Positions 7,501 through 13,541 of a DNA stretch of 13,541 nucleotides are shown piece by piece. Every line of letters starts with the position of its first letter. The first letter of the stretch is position 1. The position numbers and the translations under genes are program-made. The notes below the pieces were generated by a model. That model was not told where the DNA came from, made no database searches, and was given only the letters and a program-made list of their open reading frames with translations. Source of the DNA: Zygnema cylindricum (lineage: Eukaryota; Streptophyta; Zygnematophyceae; Zygnematales; Zygnemataceae); assembly GCA_037447655.1 (NCBI GenBank), contig JBBHKE010000653.1, forward strand, positions 1 to 13,541. The letters run 5' to 3'.

Positions 7501-7843
7501 TTAATTCGTTACACTTGGACGAAAGACACGTGCGTCGATGAAAAATGAAATTTTCACACGCCCCCAAAGTCAGGTGCTTTCGGACAAGGTGACCGTAATA
7601 TCTTTGCCGAAAAGAAATACGGTTTTTTCCTGAAAGTCATCAGAGTGAAGGAGATCTCTGAGATACATTGACGCGGTACACTTACGAAATACACGTGTGA
7701 AGTACGCAAGTTCGGATTTGCATACGAAAATGGTCGGTTTTCAAATCTTTGCAATTTTAGAGAGTTGATCGTAAACTTACGTGGAACCATTAAAAAAACA
7801 ACACGTATGTAAAAACCTATTTACAGACGATCCGCGATGTAAC
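7497..7843. other. Unassigned stretch
   Basis: No gene recognised. A 78-codon minus-strand frame (7554-7790) shows no domain. If G3 continues, its right half should lie here, but I could not align it to G1 or G2. Confidence 0.4.
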
Positions 7844-7896
7844 CGAGGCCTCTGTAATACATAAATTTTGATGTTCGTACTATTACACAGACCTCG
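7844..7896. repeat. Imperfect inverted repeat, 16 bp arms
   Basis: CGAGGCCTCTGTAATA (7844-7859) and TATTACACAGACCTCG (7881-7896) are complementary at 14 of 16 positions around a 21-base AT-rich loop. GATGTAAC also recurs directly on either side. May be a small mobile-element core; unassigned. Confidence 0.6.
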
Positions 7897-8431
7897 TGAT
7901 GTAACTATGCCCTGAATAAAAACGACGAGAAGAGCAAAAAGACAAAAGCTTGCGGGTTTTTTTTTTGTTAAGTTTCTCAATATTTCACGGGCAGTTTTTG
8001 TGGATTCCTCGTAACCTATTCATTTTGTTTTTCTTTCCTAAAACTACCGTACAGTACTATATGGTACAGTACACGTGCAACAAGTCGAACTGTTGCAGAA
8101 TATAAGGCGCACCTTGGAGCGGCTGTCGCAATTATTCATCTCGGGCACTGAAAAAAATGTTAGATTCACTGTTGAATCGTGCTAAGTGACGTTTCGGTGA
8201 ACTGACCAAATGGCAAAGCACCAGGTCGCCCGCGATTATTGTTTAAAACCTCCCTACCTCCCACATGTTATTGGCGACGTTTCTACGCGCTAACGACCCA
8301 TCGTACCTGTGACGCGTTAGGTGGGACATCCGTCACAACGAAATGGATGCCCTCAAAGTGTACCGTACAGTACTCCAGTTCCGTACAATGTCTTTATGGT
8401 ATCCGCGTTAGCAATCGTGGCGTCCAACAGC
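7897..8431. other. Unassigned stretch with GTACAGTAC motifs
   Basis: No gene recognised; the 76-codon frame at 8239-8469 runs into element D1 and is not credible. GTACAGTAC occurs at 8049 and 8067 (as ACCGTACAGTAC and GGTACAGTAC) and 8365. Such motifs repeatedly border TACACC-type element ends. A lone CGGGCAG lies at 7988-7994. Confidence 0.45.
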
Positions 8432-8651
8432 TACACCGCGCATCGTTATTAGTGTCAAATTTTAAATAGCGTAAAAAAAAATAGTGTTATTGATTCTAAT
8501 TTAGTGCTAGAAACGTGGCATATTATGGTCCATGTCCTTAAATAGCGTTGCTAATTTAATTTCGAAAATCATGTATACTAATTGCGAGAAAAAATCAAGT
8601 TTTTAAGAACCCAAATTAGAGTTAATAACACTAATAACGATGCGCGGTGTA
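8432..8651 (+). mobile_element. D1: 220 bp MITE-like element, perfect 24 bp TIRs
   Basis: The first 24 bases (TACACCGCGCATCGTTATTA plus GTGT) and the last 24 are exact reverse complements, showing a comparatively young or well-kept element. Its core matches D2 and reverse D3: TTTAGTGC-AG, ACGTGGCATATTATGG, TCCA-GTCCTTAAATAG. Non-coding, with TA at both outer edges. It ends 8 bp before C2, separated by CAGTACAG. Confidence 0.9.
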
Positions 8652-9043
8652 CAGTACAGTACACCACGAATCGTAATTATAATAAATGACTCTAATTCGG
8701 TCGCTCGAAATTTCGACTCTATGACATCAAATAGAGTAAACGATTCTTAATTTTTCATTATTATAATTTAGGTAAGTTTAATTAGCGTAAAAAATTGAAA
8801 TATAGGTTCGTTTTAAATAGTGTGGAGTACGGAAGACGTTCGACCGTGCAAAATTGTACTTTATAAAGTAAAAAAGTACAAATAATGATTTAATAGAATC
8901 GCACTCGCACGTGAAATCGCACTAAACGAAAAATCAATCACACCGAAAAAAAGCTGTTCGCATAACTCTCGTTCGTCGACAGCATCGTCGTCAGTGTGAA
9001 CATTAACTGACATTCAGCGCGACGAATAATTCTAACGTCATAA

Positions 9044-9051
9044 TGACGTCA
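9044..9051. promoter_or_regulatory. CRE-type octamer TGACGTCA inside C2
   Basis: Same site as 3396-3403 in C1, kept although the copies differ at many surrounding positions. Confidence 0.4.
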
Positions 9052-9199
9052 AAACTATACGGACTGACAGATTTTGTATGACGACGTAATTTAGTGTTAA
9101 TAATTTCAGTGCGGATAATTATAGCCGACATAACCCAATATAGAGTACTTAAATAAATTAGAGTAAACTTCCTATGTGAAAAATTTATATCACATAAAC

Positions 9200-9402
9200 T
9201 ACACCGTCGATCGTGTTTAGCGTGTAGAAATTATTTGAGTAAAGAAAAAAATAGCGTCATTAATTATAATTCAGTGCCAGGAGACGTGGCAAATTATGGT
9301 CCACGTCCTTAAATAGCGTCATTTATTCTATTTAAGGTTCAAGTGTCAAAATTTAGGGGCGCCGAATTAGTGTTCAACACGCTAAATACGATCGACGGTG
9401 TA
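9200..9402 (+). mobile_element. D2: 203 bp MITE-like element nested in C2
   Basis: TIRs of 26 bp differ at one base (TACACCGTCGATCGTGTTTA versus ...GTATTTA). The core carries TCAGTGCCAG, GAGACGTGGCAAATTATGG and TCCACGTCCTTAAATAG, and GACGTGG (9283) / CCACGTC (9301) form a perfect 7 bp stem. The subterminal block AAAATTTAGGGGCGCCGAAT recurs in E, F and, inverted, at the left of C1 and C2. Insertion into C2 shows that D moved after C2 had inserted. Confidence 0.88.
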
Positions 9403-9523
9403 GAGTTCATTGCTCTAATTGTTTTTTTTTTGTTTTTTTACTCTAATTTTTTCATTACTCTAATTACGATTCGTGGTGTACTTTTAATTTCTTATCGAGT
9501 TCAATCGAGAAAGTACTGTACTG

Positions 9524-9815
9524 TACACCGCGAATCGTAATTAAAGTAAAAAAAATACATTCACATGCGTGCGCAATTACATTAAATAACTTTTGGTATA
9601 TTTTTATTTCATTTAGTGCATTTTGGTACGGACAAACCCTGTCCGTACACCACGCCATAAACATCGCAGTGTACTTCTGTTATTAACGCTGATTAAAAAA
9701 AAAACCCTAAAGGCGTAAAGGAAAAAATAGAATTATGGATTGTAATTCAGGTTTAACAAATTTTTAAAAGGGCACCGAATTAGCGTTATTTACTCTAATA
9801 GCGATTGGCGGTGTA
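9524..9815 (+). mobile_element. E: 292 bp TACACC-TIR element
   Basis: Left TACACCGCGAATCGTAATTA and right TAATAGCGATTGGCGGTGTA (inverted) match except at a few positions. The right subterminal GGGCACCGAATTAGCGTTAT is the inverted counterpart of the C1 left end. The interior is unlike C or D and contains a 9 bp hairpin at 9626-9648. No coding frame. Confidence 0.8.
9626..9648. repeat. Perfect hairpin, 9 bp arms, in element E
   Basis: GTACGGACA and TGTCCGTAC pair around AACCC. It lies near the middle of E, as do stems in D2 and palindromes in C and G elements. Confidence 0.8.
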
Positions 9816-9820
9816 CAGAA

Positions 9821-9900
9821 TTGAATATCTGACGTCAAAATAAAATATCTGACGTCAAACTAAAATATCTGACGTCAAACTAAAATATCTGACGTCATTC
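9821..9900 (+). repeat. Four tandem 20 bp units, each with a CRE octamer
   Basis: Units 9821-9840, 9841-9860, 9861-9880 and 9881-9900 read close to TAAAATATCTGACGTCAAAC. TGACGTCA begins at 9830, 9850, 9870 and 9890. A 20 bp period is about two helical turns, so the sites face the same side of the DNA. The array fills most of the gap between E and F. A bZIP-binding enhancer-like cluster is possible, but a simple minisatellite that happens to hold a CRE is equally possible. Confidence 0.9.
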
Positions 9901-9943
9901 TTACGTCGCACATAATTGGATTTATTAACATCGGGGAGTACAG

Positions 9944-10149
9944 TACACCGTGAATCTCCATAGAGCAAGAAATTATTAATGTGAGGCTAATATAACTTTA
10001 TAAATTCTTGTTTATAATTAGATGACGTGGCTTCTTCTGAACCGTTTAAATAAGTAGCGTTAAGAAAGAAACAGTCAGTTTTACCGATATTAATTTAGGT
10101 CAACGAGCCAGAATTTAGGGGCGCAGATTTAACAACGATGTGCGGTGTC
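9944..10149 (+). mobile_element. F: ~206 bp degenerate D-type element
   Basis: Left end TACACCGTGAATCTCCAT, right end ACGATGTGCGGTGTC (inverted, last base pair altered). The interior GATGACGTGGC, CGTTTAAATA-GTAGCG and AGAATTTAGGGGCGC aligns to D2 but many positions differ. An old copy, preceded by AGTACAG like other members. Confidence 0.65.
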
Positions 10150-10403
10150 CTATACGGTATTGTTTTCGAAGCTATTTGGTACTTTTTTGTCGTTTCACAA
10201 GTTAAGTCATTCAAATTAAGATCTTTCAATCCTGTCCATCCATTTCACCTAAACGAGGGTGTCGAATTGGTTCAAACAGTACAGTACACTATAACTACCT
10301 TTCATCCCAAAATTCTGGCGAATAATCAAACAAGAAATTGCCACGTAGTTAGGATTTGTAATTCTGATTCTGATGACGCGCATTTCAGCCAATATTTAAA
10401 CAT
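10150..10403. other. Unassigned spacer
   Basis: No gene seen; the 89-codon frame at 10138-10407 overlaps the F end and has no recognisable domain. CAGTACAGTACACTATAACTAC at about 10278 looks like an isolated, decayed TACACC-type end with its usual CAGTAC border. Confidence 0.35.
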
Positions 10404-10881
10404 TTAGGGTGGCCTTCCATTAGCGAAAAAGTGGGGCTGTTTACTGAGGGCCGTAACGATTTGTACAAGTCCGTACCTTATTTGTTTTTTTCCAAGGAAA
10501 ACATCATTACGGGAAAATGTCGAAGGTTGTAGGCGTAAAGTCTGACCGTCGGATGCTGTTAAACTTTTAATCCGAGACGCCACGTCACCAAACCTACAGT
10601 CTTTGACGACCGTGCACAGGGAAGATACTTCTCAAAGACAACCTGTAAAAATGGGCCGCGTGGAAAATATCAAAAATATCCACGATGAGTGTGCGCGTAT
10701 GTGCGTACACGTCGCAAGGGCCATGTGTCTTCCGCCAGGGTGGCTGCGAATCCGCCGTATTTATCCCGTCACCGCGTCACGCTCCCACCATCAAAGTTTG
10801 CCGCCGCCCTTTTGTCGTTCCGTTTTGAAATTTTGGCTAGTATATTATAATGCCCTCTGTACGAGTCATTAGTTAATAATT

Positions 10882-10944
10882 ACCTCCGCTGGTACAGATA
10901 TTTTCTACGGTGGTACAGATATTACCTCCGCTCGTACAGATGTT
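10882..10944 (+). repeat. Three 21 bp tandem repeats in G1 right half
   Basis: Units 10882-10902, 10903-10923 and 10924-10944 resemble ACCTCCGCTGGTACAGATATT; GTACAGAT starts at 10892, 10913 and 10934. G2 holds only one such unit, around 11661. Local expansion of a subterminal motif, about two helical turns per unit. Confidence 0.85.
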
Positions 10945-11055
10945 GCGTTCAGACATTGCTTTCGAAGATTCTTTCAAGATTTATAGCATCGAATGTTAGC
11001 CTACGTGTTACCAACCAGAATGAGCCACGCCAATAAAAACGGTTTACTGACGCGA

Positions 11056-11074
11056 CCTAGTGGAAGGCACGCCC
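11056..11074 (-). repeat. Second, internal right-TIR copy in G1
   Basis: CCTAGTGGAAGGCACGCCC, read inverted, is GGGCGTGCCTTCCACTAGG, close to the G1 terminal GGGTGGCCTTCCATTAG. It lies about 50 bp inside the presumed right end, so G1 either has a duplicated terminus or one element end abuts another. Confidence 0.55.
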
Positions 11075-11372
11075 TTTAGTAAATTTTTTCGTACAATTAC
11101 CGGTTCGCATAATGGAAGGCCACGCTTATCATAAGTTTAAAGGTAGAATTCCATTAGACGAAAAGTGGGGGCGCCGTTACAGGACGCCGTACGTTTTCGT
11201 AAATAGCCGTACAAAGTCGTACTCTATATGTTTTTTTGTCAAACGAAACATTGATACTGGAAAGTGGAAAGCTGTCGGGAGGCTCCAATGATGTTGGCGT
11301 AAATCCTGACCGTTGGATATTTCACATTTTGAGATCCCCGAAGCAATAGCGCACATCGTCCAGTGTGAAGAT

Positions 11373-11392
11373 ACTCTCCTCGCGAGGAGAGT
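11373..11392. repeat. Perfect 20 bp palindrome in G2
   Basis: ACTCTCCTCG / CGAGGAGAGT with no spacer. A weaker outer pairing, CCAGTGTGAA (11360) with TGCACTATACTGG (11393), extends it. It sits about 232 bp from the left end, matching the location of the G3 hairpin. Confidence 0.85.
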
Positions 11393-11601
11393 TGCACTAT
11401 ACTGGTCGTGTACAATGTGTACACATGAAAAAACAAAAAAATATCCAATTTGAACAAGCGATCACAGGCCATGTGTCGCCTGCCACATTGGATGCAGGTG
11501 AGCCGAAATTATCCTCGCACGTTCCGTCTGACATCCACCAACATTCAAAGCTGGCCGCGACCTTCAAAATTTGCCGCATCTTTTTGCCATTCCGTTTCGA
11601 A

Positions 11602-11630
11602 ATTTTGATTTTCATTTTCAAAATCAAAAT
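11602..11630. repeat. AT-rich hairpin, 11 bp arms, in G2
   Basis: ATTTTGATTTT and AAAATCAAAAT pair perfectly around CATTTTC. G1 lacks the second arm at the homologous site, so this arose in the G2 lineage. Confidence 0.75.
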
Positions 11631-11868
11631 CTGGCCCCAAACTTTATGTACGAATCATTAACTACCTCCGCTCGTACAAATATTTCGTTCTGACTTTCCG
11701 TTTGTAGATTTTTTTAAGATTTTATGAATCTGGAATTTAACCTATGTGGCGCCAATCATAATTGAGGAAGGTTTGTTATTGGCCCGACAAAATGGAGCGG
11801 ACTGCTAGTGAACGCTGTCAGTAGACTTGTCTGTACATTTACTGGGACCGCCTAATGGAATTCTACCC

Positions 11869-12062
11869 TTGGTCGCAGCTGCTGGGTTATGACTTCTGGC
11901 AAATTAGATCCTTTTTGGAGCCTTCTGGAAATCCGGAGTCCATAGGTTAATAAATATTATTGTCCCCATATTTTCGTACTTCTAGATCAGTAGGTCTTTT
12001 TCCCTAGTTAATGCCGGTAAAATATTGGTTTTATTGCACCGGTATGGATTGGTACTGTACGG
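11869..12062. other. Spacer, no feature
   Basis: No gene or clear repeat. GTACTGTACG immediately before 12063 is the inverted form of the GTACAGTAC motif that borders other TACACC-type elements. Confidence 0.4.
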
Positions 12063-12265
12063 TACACCGCGAATCGTTATTTGCCTTACGTACGGTATAT
12101 CGTCACACCAAAATTTTGACATTGATACCTTAAATATAATAAAATACACTATTTAAGGACGTGGACCATAATATGCCACGTCTCCTGGCACTAAATTAGA
12201 ACGAATGACGCTAATTTTTTCTTTACACTAATAATTTATATTCGCTAATAACGATTCAAGGTGTA
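12063..12265 (-). mobile_element. D3: 203 bp MITE-like element, reverse orientation
   Basis: Ends TACACCGCGAATCGTTAT and AATAACGATTCAAGGTGTA are inverted repeats with a few mismatches. The interior, read on the minus strand, matches D2 and D1: TTTAGTGCCAGGAGACGTGG, CATATTATGGTCCACGTCC, TTAAATAGTG. Same length as D2. Non-coding. Confidence 0.85.
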
Positions 12266-12342
12266 GCTTGTCAACACCCATTTCTGTAGTCAATCGGAGT
12301 CCACCACGAGGAAATTAGCTCGTTCCTTAACTTTTAGCCGGT

Positions 12343-13373
12343 CTGCCCGAAATTCTATCTGCCCGAAAAAATTTCATAAGTTCAAACACAAATTTGTAAG
12401 ACGCTGTTTCAAACTTCCAATCTGCCCGACGGTGAATCTTAGGAAGCCAAGCCAAGTTTATCTGCCCGTAAAGTTTGTAGCGATACATTTCATCTGCCCA
12501 AACTGTCTGACGTGTCCAGAAATCTCTAATCCCGGGATTTTTGTTATCTGCCCGAAGAACCTGCACATGTGGAATCTTCTCAAAGAAACCTGCGTTTCAA
12601 AATTTCAATCATAGTTTTTGAAGCGTCAGGCCATGTTGAAAGCTACAGTACCCGACAAAAATTAGAAAAGCCAGTTTAATTGGCACTTGCGCGTACACTC
12701 CCTAAAGCGTCGATCGGTATCGATTCAAATCCAACGGTTCATGTTTAAAGCATGAAACACATTGGGTGCCGCGAAACGTTTGTGACACAGATCTAAAAAA
12801 TTCAGCTGCAAAAATCTTGCAAGTCAATTTTTTTTAACCTGCCCGAAATATTTGCGCACTATGATGCTGATTTAAATCTTACAATTGTAAATAGGATCTA
12901 TTCATCTACCCATATTCCTTGCAATTTATAACAAATGATTAGTGGACTACAACTCTCAAGCTGTAAAAACAAAATCAAAATTGAAACTATATCCTGCCCG
13001 AAGACAAAAATCTTGCAGCTGAATTTTCCATCTGCCCGAAATCCCTAACAATGATTAGTGGACCACAACTCTCAAGCTGTAAAAACTAAAAACGGCCAAA
13101 ACAAAAACTATATCCTGCCCGAAGACAAAAATATTGCAGCTGAATTTTTCATCTGCCCGAAATCCCTGCATGTATATTAAACGCTGATTTCAAACCCTAG
13201 CTGTAAAATCTTCTCAAAGTCAAGAAAGAGACAAATGCTTTCGCCTCCTGCCCGATATTTTCTGCGCGATACAAACTGACACGAATCGTATCGCCGATTT
13301 TAAATTTTGAAGCCGCATGCATCATCTGCCCGAGGGCGAAAGAGCGGGCAAGCAAATATTTTTCATCTGCCCG
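12343..13373 (+). repeat. Strand-biased cluster of CTGCCCG(AA) motifs
   Basis: Thirteen exact CTGCCCG copies start at 12343, 12359, 12422, 12462, 12548, 12839, 12994, 13032, 13115, 13153, 13248, 13326 and 13367, all on the plus strand. Most extend to ATCTGCCCGAA. Near matches occur at 12494 (CTGCCCA) and 12905 (CTACCCA). Spacing is irregular (16 to 291 bp) and falls in different frames, so this is not a coding repeat. Part of it comes from the 116-121 bp duplication at 12929-13167. Only two other copies occur elsewhere in the window, both inverted (1332, 7988). Function unknown. Confidence 0.85.
12929..13167 (+). repeat. Tandem duplication, 116-121 bp unit
   Basis: The unit runs from AACAAATGATTAGTGGAC (12929) to CCCGAAATCCCT (13046) and recurs from about 13047 to 13167. 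Shared parts include ACAACTCTCAAGCTGTAAAA, CTATATCCTGCCCGAAGACA and TTGCAGCTGAATTTT. Each unit contains two CTGCCCG motifs 38 bp apart. A small insertion after AAAACTAAAA lengthens copy 2. Confidence 0.88.
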
Positions 13374-13447
13374 AAATCTTTTCGAATCCTTAGAAGCCTT
13401 TCTGACTTTTGGCCGCCAACTGGTCACTTCATTTAGACACTTACTTT

Positions 13448-13461
13448 GTGTGACGTCACAC
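13448..13461. promoter_or_regulatory. CRE-containing 14 bp palindrome
   Basis: GTGTGACGTCACAC is a perfect palindrome around a TGACGTCA CRE octamer, about 20 bp before the (CT)n tract. It could be a regulatory site for a gene to the right of the window; no gene is visible to test this. Confidence 0.4.
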
Positions 13462-13475
13462 TTTTCCTCTCTTTT

Positions 13476-13480
<5 letters not shown>

Positions 13481-13520
<40 letters not shown>

Positions 13521-13541
13521 CTCTCTCCCTCTCTCTCTCTC
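13481..13541 (+). repeat. (CT)n microsatellite, runs off the window
   Basis: A pure run of 17 CT units at 13481-13514, then CTTT/CCCT-interrupted CT to the window end. A polypyrimidine tract prone to slippage and triplex formation. Confidence 0.97.

Larger units (their letters stand above)
8660..9480 (+). mobile_element. C2: long TACACC-TIR element carrying nested D2
   Basis: Left TIR TACACCACGAATCGTAATTA and right TIR AATTACGATTCGTGGTGTA (inverted). Homologous to C1 throughout; the extra length relative to C1 is accounted for by D2 at 9200-9402. Without D2 it is about 618 bp. Interior keeps the TATAGGTTCG block, GTGTGGAGTACG and the ACGTCATAATGACGT palindrome. No transposase frame. TA borders both ends. 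Confidence 0.85.
10407..11125 (+). mobile_element. G1: ~719 bp TIR element, PIF/Harbinger-like MITE
   Basis: Left end GGGTGGCCTTCCATTAGCG and right end CGCATAATGGAAGGCCACGC (inverted) form TIRs. TTA at 10404-10406 and 11126-11128 flanks them, matching the TWA target preference of PIF/Harbinger transposons (established for that superfamily; assignment here is inference). G2 aligns along the length: AAAAGTGGGG, TTGTTTTTTTCC, CGTAAAGTCTGACCGTCGGAT, CCGTTTTGAAATTTTG, TACCTCCGCTNGTACA. An inverted GTCTTTGA (10599) / TCAAAGAC (10632) pair lies where G2 and G3 have palindromes. The 89-codon frame (10603-10872) is not conserved in G2, so no protein is called. Confidence 0.75.
11141..11868 (+). mobile_element. 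G2: ~728 bp TIR element, sister of G1
   Basis: Left AGGTAGAATTCCATTAGACG and right CGCCTAATGGAATTCTACCC (inverted) differ at only two positions or so. It lies head-to-tail 15 bp after G1. CGTA starts at 11188, 11198, 11208 and 11218, an exact 10 bp step. Flanks are TAA on the left and TTG on the right, so no clean target duplication is left. Overlapping frames on both strands (11239-11661) disagree with G1 and show no domain; I treat them as non-coding. Confidence 0.8.

Noticed and set aside
11239-11661. Overlapping open frames on both strands inside G2, and the 89-codon frame in G1
   Set aside because: The homologous element has no matching frame, so the frames are not conserved between sister copies.

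Overview
The window looks like intergenic, repeat-rich DNA of a eukaryote, probably an animal. I find no convincing protein-coding gene, rRNA or intact tRNA. Signs of a eukaryotic nuclear genome are long (ATC)n, (GA)n and (CT)n microsatellites, a 23-base poly-A run, tRNA-like Pol III box fragments, many short terminal-inverted-repeat (TIR) elements, and the absence of densely packed ORFs. A marine invertebrate such as a mollusc is a guess from repeat style only.

Layout. Positions 1-571 hold two ~125 bp direct repeats 446 bp apart, a double palindrome, and a run of CGTA motifs spaced 10-11 bp. Positions 572-2575 are unassigned single-copy-looking sequence with several perfect hairpins, one 40-codon ATG frame and a 186-codon open frame that begins GTG; neither is secure. 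At 2600-2785 a 93 bp unit is duplicated and its open frame is largely conserved between copies. From 2951 to 3619 and 8432 to 10149, and again at 12063-12265, lies a family of DNA-transposon-like elements. They share TIRs beginning TACACCGCGAATCGT and a common subterminal block. There are long elements (C1, C2) and short ones (D1, D2, D3, E, F), and D2 is nested inside C2.

The central block from about 3830 to 6240 has a different character: AT-rich and CpG-poor. It contains four ~148 bp tandem repeats, a ~430 bp ATC microsatellite and a degenerate AT-rich repeat. This order (tandem core, then microsatellite) is seen in non-autonomous Helitron-like elements of invertebrates, but no Helitron ends were found. 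Positions 6301-7250 are A-rich and GA-rich filler with two unrelated tRNA-like box fragments nearby.

A second TIR family (G1 10407-11125, G2 11141-11868, and a diverged left part G3 from about 7247) has TTCCATTAG termini. G1 is flanked by TTA on both sides, consistent with a PIF/Harbinger-type insertion. Its left ends carry CGTA/TGTA motifs on a 10 bp period, and an internal hairpin occupies a similar position in each copy although its sequence differs. The right end (12343-13373) has 13 exact CTGCCCG heptamers, all on one strand, followed by a CRE palindrome and a (CT)n tract that runs off the window.

No genes act together here. The window records successive transposon insertions, tandem amplification and microsatellite growth. 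The most notable signals are the phased CGTA arrays, the recurrent palindromes inside elements, the CRE octamer array, and the strand-biased CTGCCCG cluster.
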